Shown: positions 24,059 to 36,362 of the stretch, piece after piece | How the letters are laid out: every line of letters begins with the position of its first letter | How positions within the stretch are numbered: position 1 is the first letter of the stretch | From: Channallabes apus | Lineage: Eukaryota; Chordata; Actinopteri; Siluriformes; Clariidae | Reading direction: 5' to 3' | Length of the DNA: 64,000 bases | NCBI GenBank assembly: GCA_030522415.1 | Contig: CM060131.1 | Span: 5,815,203-5,879,202 of the forward strand | Notes under the pieces: generated by a model | Database searches by the model: none | What the model was told of the DNA's origin: nothing | What the model saw: only the letters and a program-made list of their open reading frames with translations | Translations under genes and position numbers: made by a program

Positions 24059-24970
24059 TTTTTTTTTAACATTGAAGTGTGTGTTTAATACATTTCTAAA
24101 AAATCATTCTGTCTTAGAGATCTGATAAGAAATTTGTTGTAGAGATTGAATGATATTTAGAAACTGATGGTATGCGTACTTCATTTTGAATTTCAAAAGG
24201 TCAGTTTCAAAGCAAGATTTTTAATTGCTGTTTTGCAAATCCCACTGCAGATTAAAGATTAAATGTCAAATGTTACTGTTGATTGATGCATTCATTCATT
24301 CATTCATTCATCAGCTTTAGTAACCACTTATCCTGATCAGGGTCTGTGTGAATATATCAAGGTGCATTGGGCAAATGAAAGGAATAGGAAACGAGATAGA
24401 CAAATTTACATCATCCCCATGAGCTGTACAGGGACAGCATTCACAGATTAAAAAAAAAAAAAATCCATTAAAAAAATAATTAGATTCACATTTTTACAAA
24501 CACTTTCCAATTTATTATGACATCTAGCTCCATGCCAGGTGTAACAATCCAGTCTGGACTTTTATCTGGCCGACTTAAATAGGGCGCCCTCATCTGAATA
24601 AAAATTTTCCTTTTTGCTTTGTCAGTATCATTTTCCTGAATACTGTAATACTTTGTGAAGTCTTGCACGTTACCTTGTGTTTCTAGTTCTGAACCTTGGT
24701 TTCTGCATAGCTACTCTATGATTTTTTTTTTCAAATTTTTCTTTTGTCTTGCCCCTTTATGACACTGTATCTGTATTTCGGTATTTTTGACCTTGTCCCT
24801 TTTTTCACTGGTGATTTGTACATATTGTGTTTTGTTTAAACATTTGTTCATTATGGATTTCCTGGTATTGACCATGTCTGTTCTGACCCAGATATGCTGT
24901 TTACCAAACCCTGTACACATGGGCCACTATACCATTGTAAGGTTCCATTACACTAAGACTCATTTATATG

Positions 24971-24972
<2 letters not shown>

Positions 24973-25049
<77 letters not shown>

Positions 25050-25060
25050 CCTATCTATTT
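24973..25060 (+). repeat. (CTAT)n tetranucleotide microsatellite
   Basis: About 21 units, one interrupted (ACCTATC) near the right end. Confidence 0.95.
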
Positions 25061-25479
25061 GTAAGAGATGAAACATAAAACATATTCTTATGTTATTGCT
25101 ATGATCTTGCAGTAGAGAGCGGTTCAGTGACATTGACTCACAAAATTAAATTAGAAGAGTGTGGCATGCTTTTAAATTATTATGTACTGATTGGGTCAAA
25201 ATGATGATGTCAAAATGATTCATGGAAAATCTTACTAAAGAATACATGGCGTAGTTATTTAATAGACAGGAGAGAGCTATAAATAATACAAGGTGAAATA
25301 CAAGTACATTGGAAAAAAATAGAATATCATGGATGATAATAATAATAATAATAATAATATAATAATAAGTTAATAATTTAATATTATATTGAATAATAAT
25401 TCAAAAAGGTAAGGATTCTTATATTCACGATTCATTCCACATTAATTATCAATTATATACCAGTTAATTGGTAACAGGA

Positions 25480-25790
25480 TCCTGGTGCACCTACAGTAGG
25501 GCTCATCTATACCCGTATGAACCAAAGGACAGCCTGGTCTGTCCAATCCCACAGAAAAGCCATTGCAGCACAAATCATCAAAAAAAAGTCAATGCTGTCC
25601 ATAATAGAAAGGCACCAGAACGCCCGATGCTTTACAGCTCGTTGTGCACAGGAGCCAGTAGGCAAAGAGCCCAAGGTGGCCAATCTAGCCTGCAAATTCC
25701 CAGATCCCAATCCAGTTGAGCATCCATGGGATCCATCAGACAAGGAGGCTCTGCTCTACAACCCAAATGATCCCCCGCAAAATACAGATC
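25480..25790 (+). pseudogene. degenerate transposase-like fragment
   Basis: An open reading (25517-25867) contains FPDPNPVEHPWD, which resembles the DLNPIEHLW end of Tc1-type transposase catalytic domains, but the rest does not align by eye. It is most likely an eroded DNA transposon. The ORF length is probably chance. Confidence 0.35.
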
Positions 25791-25879
25791 AGTTTATTCG
25801 GAATCAAGTTGCAGCTACCCAAATCATTGTTGCTGCCTGTATTCTGTGTTACTTGATTGTTACTTAATTAACAACAAGC

Positions 25880-27170
25880 AATTTCAGGTCCTATTTCATA
25901 TCAAACGTTTTTATTAAACTTGCATATGTCATCCTTCAATCTCACACACACCATCTTAAAAAAAAAAAAGTCAACAACTCACACGCTTTATCCATCCTCC
26001 TTCAAGGTTGCGCACTTTTATCATCCATCCTCGTACGTCATGCTTCACCCTTCAAGCCTGTGCCCATCATCCTTCTGTCTGTGACCTTGCATAATTTCAG
26101 TCTATCACATTGCTCAAACATTTCCTTAAAAGCTGCCTTGATATTCTGCAGCACAACAGAGCCAAATACAGCTCCTCAGCTGGCAGTAAGCTTTAGTGAT
26201 TCTCTGATAACAGATGGTTCGGTTCCTCATGATGTTTGATTAGAAATATTAAATCCACTGATCTTTAAATATAAATGATTAAAAACAGAGAAGCACTTGG
26301 CCATTAAGTGATACTGAATTTTATTATATGTTGTATGCAGTATAGGCAATATTTTCTCAGTTTAATGACTTCTAGGATGAACGATAATAAAAATGTACCA
26401 ATGTTTGTGTATTCATGTGTGTCTGCTATTTATGAAAATGTCATCCGAGATTAGACTTCATCACACGTCTTTTATGCTCGTAGCGCAAGACAACTAAATA
26501 TCATGTCCTTCACCTAATCAGCCTTTAATCTCGCTCACTCAACTAATTATCTACGTTAGCAAGAACTATTCCTTAAAAGCCATCTTAGTATCCTAAGAGT
26601 GGTTATCGTTTATCTGATAATAGATACTGCTATATATTATGATGTCACTGGTAATAATTAATCCTTTGACCTCCAAATTTAAGGCTCGAATGCAGGATAA
26701 CGCAGGCTTCTACCATTAAGCAATGTTTTATAAATGTGATGGATCATTTTGGAAGCTTTAATGTGAGTAATGAGGAAATGTGAATGCTCCTACAGTATAT
26801 GCCAAACGCTATCGTCCCTTCTTTCAAATGGCACTGCGGTTATTTCTGAAATCGAAAACACAGTGTGGCGGTGTGACTCAATGATGTGTCACTAATTTGC
26901 TACGGTTGACTGGACATGCACAGCCAAATGTCTCTCATTAGTCATTACTGATTATTAGCAGATGCCATTAGGGGGTTTATACAGCTTGCGCTTCATTAAG
27001 TATCTGAGACGTACATTTTTCATTTCTGTGTTATCAGAATTGGACCTCTGAGTACTGACAACAAACCAGGGCTATAGATCTAACTAGGTCTATACTGTAG
27101 ATATAACTCAACTGTATGATATAAAATAGCAAATCTCATTTTCTGACTAGGCTTACAGTACATTACATTT
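25880..27170. other. intergenic, nothing recognised
   Basis: No gene or repeat family recognised. Ordinary AT-rich unique-looking sequence. Confidence 0.35.
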
Positions 27171-27179
27171 CACCTCTGG

Positions 27180-27440
27180 TCTGTGTGTGTGCGCGGAGTC
27201 TGTATGGTCTGCCTGTGCTTGGTGGGTTTCCTCTGGAGACTCCGGTTCCCTCTCACAGTCTAAAGACATGCTGTGTAGGCTGACTGACGTTTCCAAGTTG
27301 CCCATATTGGGTAAGTGTGTGTGCTTGGGACATGCTCATCACCCATGCTGGTTGTAACCCATCTTGTGCCCTAAGTTCCCTGGGATTGGCTCCAACCAAT
27401 CTGCAACCCTACATTGAAGAAGCTGTATGTATAATGGAAT
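27180..27440 (+). mobile_element. partial SINE (DANA/Mermaid-like)
   Basis: Body matches 59724-60080: GTGCTTGGTGGGTTTCCTC, AAAGACATGC, then GGGATTGGCTCCAACC. The tRNA head is missing. Confidence 0.65.
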
Positions 27441-27629
27441 GATGTTCATAGTAAATGGCCCACTTTTGAGGAATAACTGAGTTCATAAGTCATGCTGCAT
27501 AAATACGCAAATTCATACTGGATGGGTTTTTCCATGGGCAGGTGAATGTGATTATTATTAGTGGGATTTTAGTTCCATCTACTGTACATCAGTCACAATA
27601 TTATTCCCATATATGTTTGTCCACAGTCA

Positions 27630-27745
27630 CTTACTCAGTCATCGTCTATACCGCTTTACCCTGTATGCCCCATTATATCCCCAATGCCTGGAGGTGCAAA
27701 GCGACAGTGCTAACCAATAAGCCATCGTGTCCATGTTGCCATGCA
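27630..27745 (-). mobile_element. SINE head fragment, reverse orientation
   Basis: CTATACCGCTTTACCCTGTA and TGCAAAGCGACAGTGCTAAC are complements of the 3' and 5' parts of the SINE at 59724, joined with the middle deleted. A 16-base C run follows at about 27770. Confidence 0.5.
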
Positions 27746-28244
27746 TAGAAGAGTTTTTTTTCCTTCCATCCCCCCCCCCCCCCCCACACTTGACTACTGA
27801 TATATTCCTTGATTTTTTATTTTCACTCAAACTGAATTCAAAGCAAATCCAAGTTCTAGCTGAGTTTAAAAAACAAAGGGTTAAGGTTTTAGAATCTTTA
27901 TGTTTACCATTAGGTAAGTTCCATTAACTATAAAAGTTCCATTTAGGAAGGTTCTTTAAGTTTAACATTCATACTGTAGGAACTGTACATACTGTTATAC
28001 AGTATAGGTATACACATTGTCATAATATCTACCAGAAGTTGTTTAAAAATAAGTCTGCATTGGTTGTATTGGATTTATTGTTCCAGACTGCATACACCTT
28101 TTTCTGACAACCATGTGGACATCATGAAGTCCAGTCAAAATGCTCACGAGTATATCAGATGTTCTCTGGCAACATTACTGTATGCATCAGAAAAATCCCA
28201 GTGGTTTTGTCTCATTTCCATTGTTAACTTGCTTTTACATTGCA

Positions 28245-28460
28245 CATTTAAAGGCCCCATATTTTACTCATTTTTAACAAGTTAATATACAGTAGTTCTC
28301 AGATTTGTGAGTATTTGTTAATGCTGAAGCTGAACTACCGCTCAAGTAGTTTTTTTTTACCTCAAACTTTGTCTGTTTCACTCCTCCACTAAAAGTGCCA
28401 TTTCAGTGTCAATGCAAATGAGCTACTGCTGAGCCACACCCGGCAAGCCTTTTTCTCACA
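28245..28460. repeat. MITE-like repeat copy (AAAGGCCCC / GAGCTACTGCTGAG family)
   Basis: It shares TTTAAAGGCCCCATATT-type ends and ATGCAAATGAGCTACTGCTG with elements near 42085, 35500 and 53170. Non-coding. Confidence 0.45.
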
Positions 28461-29344
28461 TTTTCACACATCTCATTGTCTACAAAGTGAATTTTTAGGG
28501 CTTCTGTGTTTTTTTTTTTTTTTTTACACAGCATGTAGCATGTGGCTATTGTAACGGCAGGCACTACAGTATGTGCTATTTACGTATGGAAAACGCAGCA
28601 ATGACTATACAATGGTTATATAATAATGTTATACTGATACAGGTTTCATTCTGCCTGCATTATTGCAACATTTATACACACGTACTCTTCTTCTACATTT
28701 ACGATGTTTCTCAATTATTTATTGTGGCAAGTCATGTATCGCCACACTGACTCCAAAATTTGTATTAATTAATTATTTTATTTATATACATGTACCTTTG
28801 CCTTTGAAGTGGTAAAATGTTGTTGTACCTCTATAATCCTACAGATGAGGGCCTTCTAAACTGTTCCCCCATTGGCAGGCAGCATAGCACCATGTGTAAA
28901 TTGTTAGCTGTTTATTTAGAATTTTAACAAAATGAAGGAAATAGAATTGGATCTGGATATTTATAAAATCACGCCACTTGTAGAATAGCAATGCATCTTT
29001 AATCAGCATTTAGGTATCGTGATAATATCATATCGGGTGGTCCCTGGTGATTCAGAACCCTACTGCATACTGTACAGCTCAATCACTATCAGTAAAAGTA
29101 TCCTGAATCTATGGTATAAGCTAATGGTAGAATGTTTTCACCAGCCACTGTATTAAAAAAAAAAAAAAAAAAAAAAGTCCCGACATGCCTAGCTGATTTT
29201 GTCACAACAAACAAACAAGATGGTTATTAATCATCATACCCATCCACAACACAGCTACATCATGACAGTCCAGCTTTCATTCCCGAAAAGAAATATACAT
29301 TATCTGCGGTACAGATGGTGCATGAGACAGCTTTTCCACATTCA

Positions 29345-29350
29345 TATTTA
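29345..29350 (-). terminator. candidate serpini1 poly(A) signal
   Basis: AATAAA on the minus strand about 600 bases past the serpini1 stop. Plausible but not unique. Confidence 0.3.
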
Positions 29351-29951
29351 TTTCTGAAATTAAGAATACAGCTGGTGTGTCTCTTATTCAAATCCCCGTC
29401 CACCAGACAGGTGGTCTGCACGCTGCGTCGCCATGGTAACCCTGCTTCCTTAACTGTACATTCATGAAATTGAAAACTCATTTATAAGGCATGTCAATAT
29501 TTCAGCAGTACTTCAGCCACATTGAAGATTGAGGAGAGTGAGGGAGGAAAAAGGCGGAAAGCAAGAGGGAGAAAGAAGTAAGAGACGGCTGCACAACGAT
29601 AGTCAATAAATATCTACTTTGTAAACACGGTAGCAAATTTACAATAATGAAGAGTGCATACTCCGATGTTGGTGAAAAAGAAAAAGAAAAAAAAGGAATG
29701 CAGTTAAATAGCTCAATAAATATGTATAAACGCATGTGCTGCCTTTACCATCATGGCCACGGAGACCGTTATGTCAGATATATTTACAACATCTGTTCTT
29801 GTGGTTAAAGCTGAGAGTATCAAAATACAATCACATATGATGTAGAGTATAATTGGTGTATGCAGGGTTCTCCCTGTCGAAAACCATGGAGAGAAAATAA
29901 AATGGCATTGGCACTCTTTGGGCCTTGTTACTTTTTTTTATCACCGGTGCA

Positions 29952-32900
29952 TTAAACAGAATCTAAGTCAGGATCAAAGGGATCGACGACCTCTGGGTTC
30001 ATGACTCGGCCCATGAAAAGGACGAATCCTACAAGAAAAGACAAATGAGAATGAGATGAAATATCAATCAGTGTCTTAAATGGATGTTTTGTTGTTTGTT
30101 TGAATAATTCTGCCTACGAAGTATTCTATAGCCTCCAGGTTATCTCAGTGCAACGTAGATTCCCAACTCTTATATATAATAATATATAATATATAATAAT
30201 ATTTGCAGCTGTCTTCCATTATACCTGTCTTCCTGTTCCGGATGATGAAAAAGAAGGGATGATCAGCCATAACCTGAGGGTATAACACCATGGTCCTTGT
30301 CAGGGCAATCATCCCTGTAGAAGAAGGACAAAGCGATCTCGTTAACTCATTCGAACTGGTGCATTTGTCACATAGCTTGGCAAACAGCATGTATTGCATA
30401 ATGACCAAACAGATCTGGGTGTGTTTGCACTGATCGAGTATTCTGACCGCAGTCAGTCTTTACAACTGTCCCAGTAAAGAAGGTGGGGCCTTTGCGCCAG
30501 TCTCTCTTTAAAAGAGGAAGGTATCTGTGTTAGTCTGTCTAAAAAAAATAAAAAATAGAGGTGTAGCCTCGGTCCCAGAGAAAGACAGCGATGTCTAGAC
30601 TCTTTTTCGGTCCAACTCAACTTAATTGAGTTCTTGTTAAGTTCTAGTTAAAGAAGCCTAGTCTTGTTAATCACATACTGTACTGAACTAAATTTTGCAA
30701 ATATGCAAATATGTACAGTACAGTACATCATTAGTAAGAAATACTAAACTCTTGTCCCTAAATATTGAACAGTCCTCAATACAGGAACACTGAGTGACCA
30801 CCAGGGGGTGCTCTTACAATAAACAAATCTTTCAAAGCCTTCACTTCAATCTCATAATGATGATGATGATGATGATGATGGTAGGAATAAAAACTGAACG
30901 GAGGAAAAAAAAAAAAAGTCACAAACTGTGGGAGAGTCAGAGGATGCGATGTGTTCACCCGGACAGCTAAATGATGTGACTGGATTTTAGGACGTGTTGT
31001 AAGAAGGATATACACTTACTGTATCAACACAAAGATGTCACATCGACCTGTCGGTATTGTCTGCACTATTGATGCACTATCGGTGAAACCCCGGCAATAA
31101 ACAATATATTCAACCCTGGAACACCTTCTAGCTTCTAACTTAATGTGCTTGGGTTGGCATTATGACAAATGTGCGATGGAGAAAAGAAAAGGCAAGCGGA
31201 GTAATAAAAGGAAGGAAGGACAAAGGAAGACAAATGAAGTGAGAGTGTCTGTTCGTCACCGTCGTGTGTAATTACATTAAAGAATATAATAATGAAAAAA
31301 AAGAGACAGAGGGATGAATGAATGAGGGCACCTGATCCAGCAGCTCCCTCTGCTCCCTCCTCCGTCACCTCCAGATAAGACTTTTGCACGGCTTTCCCGA
31401 TGAACAGATCCTTCCGTTCTGCAGATAAGAACAGAAGGGAGTGGTGTGAAGGGAAGGAAGACAGAAGGTAGGACAGAATGTAAGAGGTAGTGAGGCATGG
31501 AGGGATGTGATGAAATGAGGAAGGCAATTAAGGAATGGCAGGAGGCAGGAGGGAGCACGAGTTGAAGAAATAAAAGGGGAATGGGTCGAGGCGAAGGGTA
31601 GATACAAAGGAGAAGAAGAAGAGATGAGAGAGAGAGATGGATAAATAAGTGAAACGCAGGAAGGTGGAAAGGAAACAGTATTGAAAGTAGAGGGATAATG
31701 ATAATAATAATAATTATATGTTCTTTCTCACACACACATGCACACACGCACGTAAGCACACGCACGTACACACACACATACACACACACCTTCTGTCTCA
31801 GCAGTCATGGCTGACAGGTCTGCTTCTTTGGTGAAGATGTTCTTGATGCCGAGCTGCTGTAATGCGTCTCTCAGATCGATCCTCTGCTCCACTTTAAACC
31901 TGCAGCATCATCATCGTGGAAATAAATCGGAGGAATACAACTCGGCTTCGTGTTAAGAATGAGGTTGCAGTTCATTATTCTCCTTAACACACAATCTACA
32001 TACAGTGGTGTGAAAAACTATTTGCCCCCTTTCTGATTTCTTATTCTTTTGCATGTTTGTCACACTTAAATGTTTCTGCTCATCAAAAACCGTTAACTAT
32101 TAGTCAAAGATAACATAATTGAACACAAAATGCAGTTTTTAAATGAAGGTTTACGTTATTAAGGGAGAAAAAAAACTCCAAATCTACATGGCCCTGTGTG
32201 AAAAAGTGATTGCCCCCCTTGTTAAAAAATAACTTAACTGTGGTTTATCACACCTGAGTTCAATTTCTGTAGTCACCCCCAGGCCTGATTACTGCCACAC
32301 CTGTTTCAATCAAGAAATCACTTAAATAGGAGCTACCTGACACAGAGAAGTAGACCAAAAGCACCTCAAAAGCTAGACATCATGCCAAGATCCAAAGAAA
32401 TTCAGGAACAAATGAGAACAAAAGTAATTGAGATCTATCAGTCTGGTAAAGGTTATAAAGCCATTTCTAAAGCTTTGGGACTCCAGCGAACCACAGTGAG
32501 AGCCATTATCCACAAATGGCAAAAACATGGAACAGTGGTGAACCTTCCCAGGAGTGGCCGGCCGACCAAAATTACCCCAAGAGCGCAGAGACAACTCATC
32601 CGAGAGGCCACAAAAGACCCCAGGACAACATCTAAAGAACTGCAGGCCTCACTTGCCTCAATTAAGGTCAGTGTTCACGACTCCACCATAAGAAAGAGAC
32701 TGGGCAAAAACGGCCTGCATGGCAGATTTCCAAGGCGCAAACCACTTTTAAGCAAAAAGAACATTAAGGCTCGTCTCAATTTTGCTAAAAAAACATCTCA
32801 ATGATTGCCAAGACTTTTGGGAAAATACCTTGTGGACAGACGAGACAAAAGTTGAACTTTTTGGAAGGTGTGTGTCCCGTTACATCTGGCGTAAAAGTAA

Positions 32901-35796
32901 CACAGCATTTCAGAAAAAGAACATCATACCAACAGTAAAATATGGTGGTGGTAGTGTGATGGTCTGGGGTTGTTTTGCTGCTTCAGGACCTGGAAGGCTT
33001 GCTGTGATAGATGGAACCATGAATTCTACTGTCTACCAAAAAATCCTGAAGGAGAATGTCCGGCCATCTGTTCGTCAACTCAAGCTGAAGCGATCTTGGG
33101 TGCTGCAGCAGGACAATGACCCAAAACACACCAGCAAATCCACCTCTGAATGGCTGAAGAAAAACAAAATGAAGACTTTGGAGTGGCCTAGTCAAAGTCC
33201 TGACCTGAATCCTATTGAGATGTTGTGGCATGACCTTAAAAAGGCGGTTCATGCTAGAAAACCCTCAAATAAAGCTGAATTACAACAATTCTGCAAAGAT
33301 GAGTGGGCCAAAATTCCTCCAGAGCGCTGTAAAAGACTCGTTGCAAGTTATCGCAAACGCTTGATTGCAGTTATTGCTGCTAAGGGTGGCCCAACCAGTT
33401 ATTAGGTTCAGGGGGCAATTACTTTTTCACACAGGGCCATGTAGGTTTGGACTTTTTTTCTCCCTAAATAATAAAACCCCTCATTTAAAAACTGCATTTT
33501 GTGTTTACTTGTGTTATCTTTGACTAATAGTTAAATGTGTTTGATGATGAGAAACATTTTGTGTGACAAACATGCAAAAGAATAAGAAATCAGGAGGGGG
33601 CAAATAGTTTTTCACACCACTGTATGTGACATGACTGTAGTGTGTTGTAGAAATCAGACAGATTTAGAATCAGTTGTTTCATTTCGTGCATCATCAGTGG
33701 CTACACAAGGAATTCAAGTGGGGATGCTTGAACAGATCCAACTTTATATTTAAGTCATGAATTTAGTAAACTCTGGACCACTTAACCATGGAACTCAATT
33801 CACTCAGTGTGCATCGTAGGCCTTTAGGTAGCAGTGAGATATGGGAGATATTTACATTTATGGCATTTGGCAGACGTACATTTATATCTCATTATACATC
33901 TGAGCAGTTGAGGGTTTAGGGCGTTGCTCTTAAATTGGGACCTTCTGATTAGTAGCCTAATGCCTTAACCACTGAGATACTCATATTTTGGAGTTCCTCC
34001 GTTCATGACCATACTCAAATCTATACTAACATATTATTATAACGTTAAAACGTTAAAGAATAAAAAATAAAATAAAAATCTAGCACACTGGGTGGGTCAA
34101 AGCCCCTCTTGACTTCCCATAACATACTGTAGCACTGGTTGTCCAGAAACCAGCCTAAGTAGGGTAAAAATAGCAGCTGACTTACTGTAAGTTAACCTCC
34201 AATTATAATGGTCTGTTTATAAAGTGACTTAAAATTGAATGACTACTCCAGATCCTGGTGAGCGGAACATTGTGTAGTCCAGTCTTTATGCTCCCTGGGA
34301 AACTGAAGTCTTTTCTCCTGATTAGTCTCACTCACTTATGGACACCCATCTGTTTAGTTCCAATCCTGTCGTCCCATTGTGCATGTTGAAATGCGTTCGG
34401 TATAAAACACAGCTGTGATTTCTGCTGGCGATTTCTTTCAGGATACAACTACAGTACAACCAAGTAAGCTGTGAACTATGTCATTCGTATTTTTTTTTTT
34501 TTAAGCCTTTTCCGAACTATCCTTCCAGGTAATAATAACAACATCTTGGGCAATTCATAACCCGGTTCCAATAATTCTACTGTTTTCTTTGTTTGGTGCA
34601 GGCCAATAATTTAAGGCTGCTGAAATGGCAACGTTTTTTTGGCCAAGCACCAGTTCATTCCTTCCCCCATCGTTTGCCAGTATTTCATTTTTTTTAAGGT
34701 TTTTAGGAATTTTATGTTTTTCTAACATAAAAAAATTGAAGAAGAGGGTAACGCCTGAGCGGTTTTAAATCTCTCCTCCAAAATGCAAGTACATCATTTT
34801 GGAGAATATGTGGCTCTTGAAGCTAGCATTGCAGTCATGCTGAGAAATTAACTGAGCATTAGTCAACCATCAATTCCTCCAGCAGTTTCTGGTGCTAAAA
34901 AACAGGGGGGAAAAAAAAACAATTATGGGGATGCCAACAGCGCTGACAGTGACACTCATGCCATGAGTGTAACCCTCCTTGTTAGTAATTTGGATGCCAG
35001 AAATATGTTTCCAACAGTAAACAAGCTATTACAAAAAAACTATTTCAGATATTTGACCTTGCTGTGCATTCGACCTTGTTTGGATCAGTATTCAAAATCT
35101 AATCATTTCGTCTGCAGGTTGCAGAGATAATCTGAATAAATCTTATAAACAGCCAACCACCTTTTCCTGAGATGCTGCAATAATGAGAATCTTGGATGAA
35201 CGACTTCGAAACACCGTTTATTGCTGTAGGCATAAAAAGACAGGCCACGAGATCACAAGGAGAATTTACAAGGAGTATTATACTGTATTCTTCTTCCAGT
35301 ATTAAGTTTACAACCTATCGTAACCATATAAACTATCTTAAAGGAGACATACAGTCTCAATTTTGCATAGGTTAATATGATTCTTTAGGGTCCTAATGAA
35401 AAGTTTGTAATATACTTTAATTAAAACTTCTCAATTGTTGTGTAAAAAAAACATTACTTTTACCTGGTAAAAAGTAGCTCTGTTCTCAGCAACCTGTTTC
35501 AGTACATGCTCCTTTAAATGTTAATGACCTCTACTGAACCCGCCCCCCAGTTCTGTGGGGCGTGTCTTCACAATACAAGTGGGGTATAGCTTTGACAACA
35601 GTTACAAATATTTTAAAAACAGTTAAAAAAATTTTTTTTACATGAAGTTAGAATTATTTTATATATAAAGGAGTTATTTCTACTCTCTTGCTCTCTTCCT
35701 CATAGATCTGATATTAACGTGTTAAATCTTCCCTGCTGCTATCTTCCTGTCTCCTCTTGCATCTGTTCATTTATGCTCACCTTCCCATACTCTGTC

Positions 35797-35827
<31 letters not shown>

Positions 35828-36138
35828 CCCTCTCTCTGTCTCCTTCCACTTATCTTCCTCTCCTTTGATTCAAATTCAAATTTTATTTGTCACATACACA
35901 GTCATACACAGTATGATATGCAGTGAAATGCTTATACGACAGCCAGTGACCTTAAAAAGAAAATAAAAGCTTATACGTAAGGAATAAATATCAATAAAAA
36001 GAAATACTAAAGAAAATAAATTGAACTAGTAAAATAGTTGTACAAATATACAATGTACAAATGAGGGCATAATAAAAATCTTACAAAATATAGGGGAAAT
36101 ATATGTATATATAATTTTTTTTTATTTTTTTTTATTAT

Positions 36139-36184
<46 letters not shown>

Positions 36185-36197
36185 AAAAAAAAATAAA

Positions 36198-36259
<62 letters not shown>

Positions 36260-36293
36260 CCCCTATATTTTGTAAGATTTTTATTATGCACTC

Positions 36294-36362
<69 letters not shown>

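Noticed and set aside
29260..29481. 73-aa minus ORF downstream of serpini1
   Set aside because: It lies in the probable 3' UTR with no recognisable domain or splice sites.
31135..31789. Overlapping 130- and 170-aa ORFs
   Set aside because: They read through serpini1 exon 31332-31418 in the wrong frame or into introns and microsatellites. Only the short exon is real.
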